Source: Actinomycetota bacterium (GTDB lineage: Bacteria > Actinomycetota > Coriobacteriia > Anaerosomatales > Anaerosomataceae). From it: DNA of 64,000 bases. Made by a program: the position numbers and the translations under genes. Location of the stretch: NCBI GenBank assembly GCA_004348925.1, contig RCMX01000006.1, positions 752,224 to 816,223 on the forward strand. The letters run 5' to 3'. Shown piece after piece: positions 24,958-34,780 of the stretch (positions within the stretch are counted from its first letter, which is position 1; each line of letters opens with the position of its first letter). The notes under the pieces were generated by a model that saw only the letters and a list, made by a program, of their open reading frames with translations, did no database searches and was not told where the DNA came from.

Positions 24958-27159
24958 ATGTGGAGGTCCCACTCATTCCGCTCGGCCCTTACGCGGCGGC
25001 TGCTGTTGGCCGCGCTGCTGCCACTCGTCGTCGTCGGTGTTGTATCGGTCATCTTCGTGCGCGGGCTACTGGCCGAGCAGATCGCCAGGTCCAACGATCT
25101 GAATGCGAGAGCGCTTGTCGCACAGATCGGCCAGTCGCTTGAAGTGCCCAAGGCTGTCGCTGCGCCGTACCTCAGCCAGAGTTATCAGGAAGTCCTCGCC
25201 ACTGAAGACCCTGCAGCCCACTGGCGCGATCTCATCGACAGGCTTCCGGAAGTTGAATCGATACTCCTCCTTGACGATGCCGGCATAGTCCGGGCGGCAG
25301 CCCTCGAGTCCAGCACCGGCATGAAGGGTGCCGATTTCATTGGCCTTGACCGATCAAGAGATGTATCGGTGGCCGAGGCCAATGCAACCGGCGAGGCCGT
25401 ATGGTCGAACGTGTACCGGTCTCCGATCACCGGCGAGGCGTCCCTCTCGTATGTGGTGCCGCTTCGAGAAGGAGCGATCGTCGTCAACGTGATGCTTGCC
25501 AGGATGCTTGACTTCACGGCGCTGGACGATTCGACGGTGCTGCCGATCGTGATCGACGGCAACGGCGTTCCGATCTCCTACCCGGATGAAGAGGTCATTA
25601 CCCAGCGTCTGAACATGCGTAGCATCGGCATTGTCGACGACGTGCTCTCTGGCACCCCGGAGGCGCAGGGTCGATACTCCTGGCAGGGCGAGGAGTACCT
25701 CGGCATTGCGCGCAGGATCGGACAGGTGGGATGGGTGGCGCTCGCCACGCAACCGTGGGAGCAGGTGCAGCGGGCGATCTTCGGCACGCAGTACATCGTG
25801 ACGCTGCTGCTTGTGCTTGCGGCAGTGTTCGCGCTGGCGCTTGCGGCGGCGCTCTCGCAACGCCTGGCCGAACCCATCAGCGAACTCGCCCGTCACGCCG
25901 ATAGGGTTGCCCACGGCGAGTACGGCGAGGCTTCCGCGGATTATCAGCAGATCGAGCTCAGTAAACTCGGGTCTGCTTTGAACGACATGACCAGCGCGGT
26001 GAAGCGGCGCGAGCATGATCTTGCGACCTCAGCGAGGCAGTACCGCTACCTGATCGAGTCGCTGCGGGCCGTTCCGTGGGAGTACGACATGGACTCGGAC
26101 TGCTTCGTGTACGTTGGCCCACAAGCCGAGCGGTTGTTCGGGTACCCGCCGGGAACATGGACCACGCTTGATTCGTGGGTTCAGTCGCTGCATCCGGACG
26201 ACCGCGACGGGGCGGTGACCGCATGCATGACCGCGACGTCGCTCGGGTTGGATCACAACCTCGAGTACCGGGCGATCCGTCCGGATGGCGAGATCGTTTG
26301 GATCGAAGACGTGGTCTCGGTGCACGCGGACGAGTCTGGGAGCATTCGGCTCGTGGGTGTCATGATCGACATCTCTGAGTCGAAGGAGGCGGCGAGTCTG
26401 CGTGTGGCCGCCGAGGCCGCGGAGGCTGCGAGCCACGCGAAGTCGAGCTTCCTGGCGAACATGAGTCATGAGCTGCGTACGCCGTTGAACTCGATACTCG
26501 GTTTCGGGAATATCATGCTCTCCAGACTCGCCGGCCCGATCAACGATGAGCAGGAGCGACAGCTTGGCATGATCGTGCGTTCCGGGAATCACCTGTTGGC
26601 TCTCGTGAACGACGTGCTCGACCTTGAGAAGATCGAGGCAGGCGCGATGCCTATCGAGGCCGATGAGTTCGACGTGGCCGAGCTCGTTCGGTCGGCCGCC
26701 GAGATCATGACTCCGATGGCCAAGAGCCAGGGACTCGCCCTGGACGTTCGCGTTCCGGATGGTGGGTTGATGGTGAGCACGGACGAGGATCGCGTGCAGC
26801 AGGTCCTGCTCAACCTCTTCAGCAATGCGGTGAAGTTCACCGAGGCTGGCGGTGTGACGATCTCGCTCGATTCTGTTGATAATCAAGCGCGTGTGACGGT
26901 GGAAGACACTGGCATAGGCATCCCGAAAGGCCGGCTCGAGGAAGTCTTCGACGAGTTCAAGAGCATGGGTCGCCCCGGCGACAACCCGCTCGGCGGGACG
27001 GGGTTGGGACTCCCGATTTCGCGCAGGTTAGCTCGACTCCTGGGTGGCGACGTCACACTCTCGAGCACGAAAGGCACAGGCTCCACCTTCGTGTTCACCT
27101 TCACGCTAACCGCGCCGAGGTCGGATGATGACGGCGACCCCATCGCCTCGGAGCGCTAG
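24958..27159 (+). CDS. Membrane sensor histidine kinase with Cache, HAMP and PAS domains
   Basis: 733 residues. TM1 (about 15-37), extracytoplasmic Cache-like domain (about 40-275), TM2 (about 278-300), HAMP (about 300-350), PAS (about 360-475), HisKA with phospho-acceptor H504 in NMSHELRTPLNS, and HATPase_c (N, G1 DTGIGIP, G2 GGTGLGLPIS boxes). No receiver domain and no response regulator nearby. Start is 2 bases after the binding lipoprotein, so the pair is co-translated and likely acts as one ligand-sensing system. Confidence 0.92.
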   Translation: MWRSHSFRSALTRRLLLAALLPLVVVGVVSVIFVRGLLAEQIARSNDLNARALVAQIGQSLEVPKAVAAPYLSQSYQEVLATEDPAAHWRDLIDRLPEVESILLLDDAGIVRAAALESSTGMKGADFIGLDRSRDVSVAEANATGEAVWSNVYRSPITGEASLSYVVPLREGAIVVNVMLARMLDFTALDDSTVLPIVIDGNGVPISYPDEEVITQRLNMRSIGIVDDVLSGTPEAQGRYSWQGEEYLGIARRIGQVGWVALATQPWEQVQRAIFGTQYIVTLLLVLAAVFALALAAALSQRLAEPISELARHADRVAHGEYGEASADYQQIELSKLGSALNDMTSAVKRREHDLATSARQYRYLIESLRAVPWEYDMDSDCFVYVGPQAERLFGYPPGTWTTLDSWVQSLHPDDRDGAVTACMTATSLGLDHNLEYRAIRPDGEIVWIEDVVSVHADESGSIRLVGVMIDISESKEAASLRVAAEAAEAASHAKSSFLANMSHELRTPLNSILGFGNIMLSRLAGPINDEQERQLGMIVRSGNHLLALVNDVLDLEKIEAGAMPIEADEFDVAELVRSAAEIMTPMAKSQGLALDVRVPDGGLMVSTDEDRVQQVLLNLFSNAVKFTEAGGVTISLDSVDNQARVTVEDTGIGIPKGRLEEVFDEFKSMGRPGDNPLGGTGLGLPISRRLARLLGGDVTLSSTKGTGSTFVFTFTLTAPRSDDDGDPIASER

Positions 27160-27163
27160 AGCA

Positions 27164-28699
27164 TCAGCCGTCGAGCCTGCGCAGATACATCGCGTACTCT
27201 GCGTCGTGGAGGAAGGCCGCAACACGCTCGCGCCCCACGCGCAGCACTGCCCACGGCGCGAACTTGAACTCTAGGTGCAGCCACGCCCATTCTCGTACGC
27301 GACGTCGAAGCGGGAGCGTGCTGAGGTACCGGCGGAGGCCCCGCCCCAGGCGGCGATGACGGACGAATAACCCGCTGATGAATGCCCGCACGATGCGCAC
27401 CCGGGAGTAGAACCTGCGGTACTCGGTGGTGACGATCTCCTGCATCTGACGTGCGGACATCTGCTCTGGGCGAAGTGCGACGTGCATCCCATCCACGAAC
27501 TTCAGGTCCGCGACGTCGTGGAAGAGCACGCGACCGGCGTCCTCGTGACGCGCGGTGCTCTTGGTGCCAGGAAGCGGGGCCTCGAAGAGGTACTGAAGAG
27601 ATGTCACGTACTTGCGGGCGAACTCCCCATTGCGCCTGAGGGTCTCCGCGGTGTCGTTGCCGAACGCGATGAACATGCCGTGCACGAGCAGGCCGTATCG
27701 TCGCACGGCGGCGAGCGCACGGGCGGTCAGTTCGGTTGTGGTTCGCTTTCCGATTGCGGCAAGGTCGGTGTCCTCGGCGGACTCGATGCCGACGCACACT
27801 GTTGTGACGGGAGCGATGTCGCGAAGGAGTCGCAGCAGCTCTTTGTCGAGGCGTCCGTGCTTGTCGAAGAACGCGTCGGCCCTGAGCTGCAGCGTGAGTG
27901 GCCGAGCGGCCCCGCGGGCGATCGCGCCCTCAAGGAAGCGTTTGAACGACGGCTTGTTCGCAGCGGAGTTGTCATCGATGAGGAAGCTTCCGCCAACACC
28001 CTCTTCCTGACAGCGGAGGAGTTCCTCGACGCTCGTCTGTTCGTCTCGCAGCGTGTACCGCGGCCAGATTTCATGCACCTCGCAGAACTCGCAGCGCTCG
28101 GGGCAGCCGCGTGAACGCCAGACCAGGCCAACGGTGCGCTTCTCGGCCTGATGCACGAGCGTCATGTCGATGAGCGGCAGCGCCGAGATTTCATCGGCCG
28201 TGAGCTGTCGGGGCGGTGGTCCGAAGCGCAGCTCGCTCCCCCGGCGCCAGACGATCCCGGGGACTTCTTGTATGGCGGCGGAGTCGTCGCGCAGCACGTG
28301 CAGGAACTCCGGCAGCGAGAACTCAGCCTCGCCGAGGATCACGTAGTCGGCTCCGGCCTCGAATGCGCGCTGGGGCGCGCACGTCGGCTCCGGTCCGCCC
28401 ATCACGATCGTTGCCCCGGGGTTGTGGCGACGCGTCTCGCGTACAAGCTCCGCGGTGCGCGTGAGCGTGCATGTGATCGCCGAGAAGCCGATGACGTTGG
28501 CTGAGGCTACGGTGTCCCACGCGATCGAATCTCGGCCGGAGATATCCTCGACGAAGGCGGCGACCTCGAATCCTTGATTGCGGAGGACGGTGGCGAGGAG
28601 CGGTACCCCGCGTCCCATCGCAACGTGAGAGTAGATGTTCAGACCCGGTGAGCCGGCTTCGATCAGCACGACACGCTGGGAGGTTGCTGTCTTCATCAT
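27164..28699 (-). CDS. Cobalamin-binding domain radical SAM protein
   Basis: 511 residues from ATG 28699. N-terminal B12-binding-like Rossmann domain (about 20-140; GVPLLATVLRNQGFEVAAFVED, IVMGGPEPTCAP), then a radical SAM core with SRGCPERCEFC (CxxxCxxC, around residue 215). The C-terminal 100 residues are Arg-rich. This BchE-like class includes methyltransferases and cyclases; the substrate is not evident. Ends 4 bases past the sensor kinase stop, converging. Confidence 0.88.
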   Translation of the reverse strand: MMKTATSQRVVLIEAGSPGLNIYSHVAMGRGVPLLATVLRNQGFEVAAFVEDISGRDSIAWDTVASANVIGFSAITCTLTRTAELVRETRRHNPGATIVMGGPEPTCAPQRAFEAGADYVILGEAEFSLPEFLHVLRDDSAAIQEVPGIVWRRGSELRFGPPPRQLTADEISALPLIDMTLVHQAEKRTVGLVWRSRGCPERCEFCEVHEIWPRYTLRDEQTSVEELLRCQEEGVGGSFLIDDNSAANKPSFKRFLEGAIARGAARPLTLQLRADAFFDKHGRLDKELLRLLRDIAPVTTVCVGIESAEDTDLAAIGKRTTTELTARALAAVRRYGLLVHGMFIAFGNDTAETLRRNGEFARKYVTSLQYLFEAPLPGTKSTARHEDAGRVLFHDVADLKFVDGMHVALRPEQMSARQMQEIVTTEYRRFYSRVRIVRAFISGLFVRHRRLGRGLRRYLSTLPLRRRVREWAWLHLEFKFAPWAVLRVGRERVAAFLHDAEYAMYLRRLDG

Positions 28700-28835
28700 G
28701 AATTCGCCCCCGAGCAACATGGCTACATACCCACGGTGCCACACGATTCAACCAGTCCGTGAGCGCAAGGTGCCGACGAGCGCCCGACCGGATAGAATGG
28801 CGTGGCAGCGAAATCCGCGCAGAAGGTCGGGTCAT

Positions 28836-30104
28836 ATGACAACGCTCGGTGCATACTCCGAAGTCGGCAAGCTCAGAACGGTGCTGGTACATCGTCCGGG
28901 CCTCGCGCTTGAGCGGCTTACTCCGCATAATCGCGAGCGTTTTCTGTTTGACGACCTCGTGTGGGTGGAGCGCGCGCAGCGCGAGCACGACGCCTTCACG
29001 GCAGTCATGCGCGACCGCGGCGTGGAGGTGCTCTACCTCTTCGATCTGCTCGTCGAGACCCTCTCGGCATCTGCCGAGGCACGCGCCGATGTCGTGACGC
29101 GACTCGTGTCGTCGTACACCGTCGGCCCTTCGATGGTGCGCGACCTGCGGGCGTTCCTGCTCGGCATGCCGCCGCAGCAGTTGGCGGAGGCGCTCGTGAG
29201 CGGTCTGCTCATCGAGGAGCTGGAGGGCTTCGATCTGGATGCCCTCAACCGCCACTCGCTTGGCGCCGTTCTCGCCGAGCCGAACTCGTTCGTGCTGCCG
29301 CCGCTTCCGAACAGCCTGTTCACGCGCGACTCCAGCGCGTGGCTCTACGGCGGTGTGATCCTGCCGCCGCTCTTCTGGCACGCTCGGCGCCTGGAGGTCG
29401 TGAACGCCTCGATCATCTACCGCTACCACCCGCGCTTCGCCGGGGCGGACTTCCAGTTCTGGTATCCGCCGGAAGGCGATGCCGGCCGGTTTGGCGTGGA
29501 GGACCTCGGCCAGGGCAACTCGCTCGAGGGTGGCGACCTCATGCCGATCGGCAACAAGACCGTGCTCGTGGGCATGGGGGAGCGCTCCACCGGCCGCATG
29601 GTGGAGCATCTGGCGCGCTCGCTCTTCTCGGCAGGCGCTGCCGAGCGGATCATCGCGTGCCGCATGCCGGTCGATCGCGCGTACATGCACATCGACACGG
29701 TCTTCGGCTTCATCGATCGCGACGCCGTGACGATGTACCCGCAGGTCATCGACGCGATGCAGGTGTACAGCATCCGGCCCGGCGACAAGAAAGACTCCTT
29801 CGAGATCACTGCCGAGAAAGGCCTGCTTGAGGCCGTTGCCGACGCGCTGAAGGTGAAGAAGCTGCGCGTGGTGCCCACGGGCGGCGATGCATTCCAGTCG
29901 GCGCGCGAGCAGTGGGACGACGGGAACAATGTCGTCGCGCTTGAGCCGGGCGTGGTCATCGGGTATTCCAAGAACACGCACACGAACGCGGCGCTGCGCA
30001 ACGCGGGCATCGAGGTCTTCGAGATCGAGGGCAGCGAGCTTGGCAAGGGTCGCGGCGGCTGCCACTGCATGACGTGCCCGATCTCCCGCGACTCGCTCGA
30101 CTAG
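28836..30104 (+). CDS. arcA: Arginine deiminase
   Basis: 422 residues from ATG 28836 (AGAAGG upstream). Hydrolyses arginine to citrulline and ammonia, first step of the ADI pathway. Motifs: SEVGKLRTVLVHRPG, FTRDSSAW (substrate Arg/Asp), GGDAFQSAREQW, and catalytic Cys411 in CHCMTCP. The usual GGGHCMTCP reads GGCHCMTCP here. Neighbouring genes on the other strand separate it from arcC; no arcB or arginine/ornithine antiporter is in the window. Confidence 0.95.
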   Translation: MTTLGAYSEVGKLRTVLVHRPGLALERLTPHNRERFLFDDLVWVERAQREHDAFTAVMRDRGVEVLYLFDLLVETLSASAEARADVVTRLVSSYTVGPSMVRDLRAFLLGMPPQQLAEALVSGLLIEELEGFDLDALNRHSLGAVLAEPNSFVLPPLPNSLFTRDSSAWLYGGVILPPLFWHARRLEVVNASIIYRYHPRFAGADFQFWYPPEGDAGRFGVEDLGQGNSLEGGDLMPIGNKTVLVGMGERSTGRMVEHLARSLFSAGAAERIIACRMPVDRAYMHIDTVFGFIDRDAVTMYPQVIDAMQVYSIRPGDKKDSFEITAEKGLLEAVADALKVKKLRVVPTGGDAFQSAREQWDDGNNVVALEPGVVIGYSKNTHTNAALRNAGIEVFEIEGSELGKGRGGCHCMTCPISRDSLD

Positions 30105-31189
30105 TCGCCGGTCGCGCTGCCAAACGAGCGAAGGTAGGCGTCGTGCTTCGCAAGCACGCTCGTCCACCACGCCGTGCGGTCACCCGACTCGCTGCGCCGA
30201 TCGGGGAGCGCGTATTCGTCGCCAAGTGCGGTCGCCAGCGCAGCTGACATCTTCGCAGCGCCTGTGTACGTGAGGTGACCGCCATCGATGAAGTCGGTCG
30301 TGAACGAGAGCCCCGGTACCGAGCCGGGCTCGCTCAGATCGAGCGTCCGCACGTTGTCGAATTCGCTGCCGAGAACCGCCTCGACCTTCTCGAGCTGGTA
30401 GCTGTACGCGTTTGGCGGGCCGGTGGGCGTGAGGAAGAGCAGCAGCTCAGCGTCCGCGTCTTCGCAGATGCCCGCGATCTCGCGTAGGTACGGCAGGTTG
30501 TACGTGAGTGCCGCATCCGCCCGTGCGCGCACGTCCTCGGGCATCGGCGATGCGGTGGGCGTGACCTCCACGGCGCCGCGCTTGGGCAGGAAACCGTTCA
30601 GGAACTCGCCGCCACGATTCTTGCCGAGCAGGTCGAAGTCGCGTTTCGTGAGGCTCGACCAACGGCCGTGGTACGTCCACAGGTCCACGAGCACGCCCGC
30701 CCGTTCGCTTGGCGGCGTAGAGAGGAACGCGGCCTTGAGCTTCTCGGCGGAAAGCGGCATGTAGCCCACGTTGATCTGCTGGAATTCGCGGTTGAAGTGC
30801 GTCTCGCCGTACGCGATCGACGAGAGTTCGAGAGCCACGACCTTCGGGCGCTGCGTCTTGAGCGCCTCGGCAAGGTAGAAGCGGGTGAGCTTGAGCTGCT
30901 GCGTGGGTCCGCCCAGCACGAAGGACGGAATCCCGCGCGTGCGCCACACCTCGGCAGGATCGACGCCCACGAACACGTGCGAGTTGCCGAGGAAGAGCAC
31001 GTCGACCGAGCCCGACGGTAGCTCGCGGTACGTCGTCCAGGCGCTGCCGCCCTGGCCGTCGATGCCGTTGCGCCCCGGCTTCACGACCGCGCTCGCGAGT
31101 GTGAGGATGGCGATCAGCAGCATGCAGAAGGCGAGCGACGCCAGCAGGCGACGGGTTCGGCGGGTATCGGCTGATCGTGGCATCGGCAC
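30101..31189 (-). CDS. SGNH/GDSL-type acyltransferase partner (AlgJ/AlgX/DltD-like)
   Basis: 362 residues. One N-terminal membrane helix (about 15-36), then an extracytoplasmic SGNH-like domain: FLGNSHVFVGVDP carries the Ser-bearing GNSH block, and DGGHLTYTGAAKM near the C terminus supplies the Asp-His pair. It starts 3 bases after the MBOAT stop, so the two form an O-acyl transfer pair acting on a surface glycan. It overlaps arcA by 4 bases at the 3' end. Confidence 0.85.
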   Translation of the reverse strand: MPMPRSADTRRTRRLLASLAFCMLLIAILTLASAVVKPGRNGIDGQGGSAWTTYRELPSGSVDVLFLGNSHVFVGVDPAEVWRTRGIPSFVLGGPTQQLKLTRFYLAEALKTQRPKVVALELSSIAYGETHFNREFQQINVGYMPLSAEKLKAAFLSTPPSERAGVLVDLWTYHGRWSSLTKRDFDLLGKNRGGEFLNGFLPKRGAVEVTPTASPMPEDVRARADAALTYNLPYLREIAGICEDADAELLLFLTPTGPPNAYSYQLEKVEAVLGSEFDNVRTLDLSEPGSVPGLSFTTDFIDGGHLTYTGAAKMSAALATALGDEYALPDRRSESGDRTAWWTSVLAKHDAYLRSFGSATGD

Positions 31190-31192
31190 GTC

Positions 31193-32680
31193 CTAGAACT
31201 TGAAGTAGGCGAAATCGGCGGCGGTGGACATCGGCCCGTAGTAGCCGAAGATGAGGATCGCGAGTGCGGCGGCGTAGTACACGATCCAGCGCACCGCGAC
31301 GTGCTGGCGATACAGCAGCGCCGTCAGGTCCCGTCTTGCCGAGAGGTACTCCAGCCCGAACACCACCACGACTGCAACTGCGGTCACCAGCAGCTGCGCC
31401 TTGGCGAGTCCGAGGTCGGGGATGCCGCCGGAGAGGAGCGGGCGCGGGTCGAGCCAGAACATCCTCGGCAGGATGTAGAGGGCGTCGGCGAGGGATTCGG
31501 CGCGGAAGAACACCCACGCGATGGTGGCGAGCCCGAAGGTCGTGATCACCTGGAGCGCGTGGTGGAGCGCGCTATCGCGGGTGATGCGGACGAGTGCGAG
31601 CACGCGTGCGCGGGCTGGCGCGAGCAGCTCGCCGAGCACCTGGTAGAGGCCGTTTACGAGCCCCCACACGATGAACGTGAGCCCAGCGCCGTGCCAAAGT
31701 CCGCTGAACAGGAAGACTGCGAGGATGTTGCCGTAGCGCCGCCACTTCGAGACCCGGCTACCGCCGAGCGGGATGTAGACGTAATCCTTCAGCCAGCTCA
31801 TGAGCGTCATGTGCCAGCGCCGCCAGAATTCCTTGATCGAGCGCGCGGCATACGGTCGTGCGAAGTTCGGCATGAGATCGATGCCGAGCAGGCGCGCGGC
31901 GCCGCGTGCGAGATCGGTGTATCCCGAGAAGTCGCAGTAGATTTGCACCGCGAACGCTACCGCCGCACCGGCCAGCACGATGCCGTTGTCGCCGAACTCA
32001 TGCGGCTTCGAGAAGACGGTGCGCACCACCACGCCGAGCGGATCGGCGACCACGAGCTTCTTGAAGAAGCCCCATGCCATCAGCACGAGCGCCGAGCGCA
32101 TGCGCTCGAAGTCGAACGGGCGCTTCTCGGCAAGCTGGGGGAGGAGCTGTCCGGCGCGTGCGATCGGCCCCGCGGTGACCTGCGGGAAGAAGGCGATGAA
32201 GAGCGCATAGCGGAGCGGGTTGCGCTCGGGCGGCACGGTGCCTTTCGCGACGTCGACCAGGTACGCGATCGACTGGAACGTCCAGAACGAGATGCCTACC
32301 GGCAGCGCGATCGCGAGCGCGGGGGAGCGCCAGCTCACGCCCGCAAGCGCGAGGCCGCTGTTGAGCAACCCCGCCGAGAAGGCGGCGTACTTGAAGTAGA
32401 AGAGCGCCCCGGCCACAAGCACGATGCCGAGAGCGAGCAGGCGCTTCGTCTTTCGGGGCACGGGCGCGCCGGCACCGGACGCGGCGATCGCCAGGCCGAA
32501 TGCATAGCCGATCGCGGTGATCGAGATCAGTGCGAGCGTCCAGCGTGCCGATAACGAGAAGTAGAACGTGTAGCTTGCCGCCAGGAGCCCGAGCGTCCTC
32601 GTTCGCGGTCCCGGGAGCGCGAAATAGACGGCCACCGACAGGCCGAGGAAGAGCAGGTACTCAAGCGAGGTGAACTGCAC
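31193..32680 (-). CDS. MBOAT family O-acyltransferase (AlgI/DltB-like)
   Basis: 495 residues from GTG 32680 (GGAGGG just upstream; this matches the usual start MQFTSLEYLLF). About 11 membrane helices, with RSIKEFWRRWHMTLMSWLKDYVYIPLGG and the catalytic-His block SGLWHGAGLTFIVWG. Moves acyl groups across the membrane for O-acetylation of an exported polysaccharide or teichoic acid, with the downstream SGNH protein as terminal transferase. Confidence 0.93.
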   Translation of the reverse strand: MQFTSLEYLLFLGLSVAVYFALPGPRTRTLGLLAASYTFYFSLSARWTLALISITAIGYAFGLAIAASGAGAPVPRKTKRLLALGIVLVAGALFYFKYAAFSAGLLNSGLALAGVSWRSPALAIALPVGISFWTFQSIAYLVDVAKGTVPPERNPLRYALFIAFFPQVTAGPIARAGQLLPQLAEKRPFDFERMRSALVLMAWGFFKKLVVADPLGVVVRTVFSKPHEFGDNGIVLAGAAVAFAVQIYCDFSGYTDLARGAARLLGIDLMPNFARPYAARSIKEFWRRWHMTLMSWLKDYVYIPLGGSRVSKWRRYGNILAVFLFSGLWHGAGLTFIVWGLVNGLYQVLGELLAPARARVLALVRITRDSALHHALQVITTFGLATIAWVFFRAESLADALYILPRMFWLDPRPLLSGGIPDLGLAKAQLLVTAVAVVVVFGLEYLSARRDLTALLYRQHVAVRWIVYYAAALAILIFGYYGPMSTAADFAYFKF

Positions 32681-32833
32681 GAACCCTCCCACGAGCAGTG
32701 CCGTCAATGTGTGCGGATTCTAGCATAGGGATTCTTGCCTGGCGCGTCGTCTGACAGGGTAGTATGTATCGGCATGCAATGTTTCTGCATACGATCGTGC
32801 TGCAATGATTGGTGATGACGAAGGAGATCGTGG

Positions 32834-33775
32834 ATGGAGAAGCTGACCATCGTGGTGGCACTGGGCGGCAACGCGCTGTTGCGCCGCAGCGACCCGATGA
32901 CTGCCGAGGCGCAGCGCGCGAACGTGCGCATCGCAGCGAAGGCGCTCGCCCCGCTTGCCGAGCAGCACAACCTCGTGATCGCCCACGGGAACGGTCCGCA
33001 GGTGGGGCTGCTCGCGCTGCAGGCTGCTGCATACACCGACGTCGAACCGTACCCGCTCGACGTGCTCGGCGCACAGACGCAGGGCATGATCGCGTACATG
33101 GTCGAGCAGGAGCTTGGCAATGTCCTGCCGTTCGAGAAGCACCTCGCGACCCTGCTCACGATGGTGGAGGTCGACCCGCAGGATCCCGCGTTCCAGAACC
33201 CGACGAAGTTCGTGGGTCCCTGCTATACGAAAGAGGACGCTGACGCGCTTGCGGCCAAGAAGGGCTGGGTGTTCAAGGCCGACGGCCGTTCGTGGCGCCG
33301 CGTGGTCGCATCGCCCGAGCCCAAGCGAATCTTCGAGATCAACCCGGTTCGGTGGCTTGTGGAGAAGGGCGCGGTCGTCATCTGCGCGGGCGGCGGCGGC
33401 ATCCCGACCGTCTACCTGCCGGACGGCACCCGCACGCTTGTGGGCATCGAAGCCGTCATCGACAAGGACTTCGCGGCAGAACTGCTCGCCCGCGAGCTTG
33501 GCGCCGATCTGTTCATCATGGCGACCGATGCGGAGGGCGTCTGCCTGAACTGGGATACGCCCGAGCAGCGCACCCTCGGCTGGACGACGCCCGAGGAGCT
33601 CGACAAGTACGAGTTCGCTGCCGGCTCGATGGGCCCGAAGGTGGAAGCGGCGAAACGGTTCGTGAAGGCGACCTGCAACCGCGCGGCCATCGGCCGTCTC
33701 GAGGACATCACGCTTATCGTTGCGGGAGAGGCCGGCACGAACGTGATGTGCGAGGTCCCGGAAGAGCGCCGCTAG
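32834..33775 (+). CDS. arcC: Carbamate kinase
   Basis: 313 residues from ATG 32834 with AAGGAG upstream. Makes ATP from carbamoyl phosphate. Motifs: [45 protein letters not shown] and [10 protein letters not shown]. Last step of the ADI pathway; arcA is 2.7 kb upstream and no ornithine carbamoyltransferase lies between. Ends 4 bases into the converging hutG-like gene. Confidence 0.96.
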   Translation: MEKLTIVVALGGNALLRRSDPMTAEAQRANVRIAAKALAPLAEQHNLVIAHGNGPQVGLLALQAAAYTDVEPYPLDVLGAQTQGMIAYMVEQELGNVLPFEKHLATLLTMVEVDPQDPAFQNPTKFVGPCYTKEDADALAAKKGWVFKADGRSWRRVVASPEPKRIFEINPVRWLVEKGAVVICAGGGGIPTVYLPDGTRTLVGIEAVIDKDFAAELLARELGADLFIMATDAEGVCLNWDTPEQRTLGWTTPEELDKYEFAAGSMGPKVEAAKRFVKATCNRAAIGRLEDITLIVAGEAGTNVMCEVPEERR

Positions 33776-34683
33776 CGAAGCGCGTACCCCGCCGCCGCTT
33801 CGAGCACCAGCAGCGCGGCAAGTCGTGCAGTGCGCCCGTCAGGTGCGTCGATGGTGGCGTCGACCTCCGTGATATCGATGCCCCGTACTCGCGGGTCGGC
33901 GGCGAGCAGTCGCGCGACCGTGCGCAGTTCGTCGGCGCTGATGCCGCCGGGCGCTGCCGAGGGACACCCGGGCACCTCGGCACGATCGCAGACGTCGACG
34001 TCGAGGTCGACGTAGACCGAGCGGCCACCGTGACCGGCGATCCGGAGCGCCTCGGCAATCGTCTCGGCAAGGTCGGCATGGCGGAGCGAGGCGCGTGTCA
34101 TCACCGTGATGCCGAGTTCGTGAGCGCGTGCAGCGTACGCGGGGGAGTTGGAGAAGTCGGCGATGCCGATCTGCACGACATGCTCGCCGGGCAGGCCGGC
34201 TTCGATGAGGCGTCGCACCGGCGAGCCGTTGGAGATGCCGTTGCGAAGGTCGTGGTGTGCGTCGAGCGTGATGAGACCCCAACCTGTGAGGTCGCCGTGC
34301 GCGAGACCGCGCATGAGCGGGGAGGTGATGGAGTTGTCGCCGCCGATCGCGATGAGCAGCCTGAAGCCGTCACCCGCAGCTTCTGCCGCCGCCGAGACGC
34401 GCAGCTCGCCGTCGGGCCCGTCCGGCTCGCGGACGTCGCCGAGGTCGATCGCCGCAAGCGTCGCGATGTCGATGTCGGCGTTTGCCGAGTAGGTCGAGTA
34501 CCGCGCGAGGGCTTCGCGGACAGCGGCAGGCGTGGCGTGCGCGCCCGTGGGCGTGATGGAGCTGACGTGCGCCGGCACGCCGAGGAGCGCGATGTCGCCT
34601 TCGGGTCGGCCATCGCCAACGGGCTTGATCCACGCGGAGGCTCTCGGCCAGAGCGGGTCGTCAGGAAGCTTCGCAGCGCTCAT
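33772..34683 (-). CDS. hutG: Arginase-family hydrolase, probably formimidoylglutamase
   Basis: 303 residues. Ureohydrolase metal motifs in order: [20 protein letters not shown] and [13 protein letters not shown]. Its position divergent from hutHUI makes formimidoylglutamate (giving glutamate plus formamide) the likely substrate; arginase or agmatinase activity cannot be excluded, and arginine enzymes are also nearby. Shares a 97-base upstream region with hutH. Confidence 0.8.
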   Translation of the reverse strand: MSAAKLPDDPLWPRASAWIKPVGDGRPEGDIALLGVPAHVSSITPTGAHATPAAVREALARYSTYSANADIDIATLAAIDLGDVREPDGPDGELRVSAAAEAAGDGFRLLIAIGGDNSITSPLMRGLAHGDLTGWGLITLDAHHDLRNGISNGSPVRRLIEAGLPGEHVVQIGIADFSNSPAYAARAHELGITVMTRASLRHADLAETIAEALRIAGHGGRSVYVDLDVDVCDRAEVPGCPSAAPGGISADELRTVARLLAADPRVRGIDITEVDATIDAPDGRTARLAALLVLEAAAGYALR

Positions 34684-34780
34684 CTCGGCACCTCTGTCCG
34701 GTTGTCACTTGCAGACGATTCCATTAAACGCCAAGTTGGTACCTACAGAAGAGTGTCTCACAGTCGAAAGGCGCTGCCGC

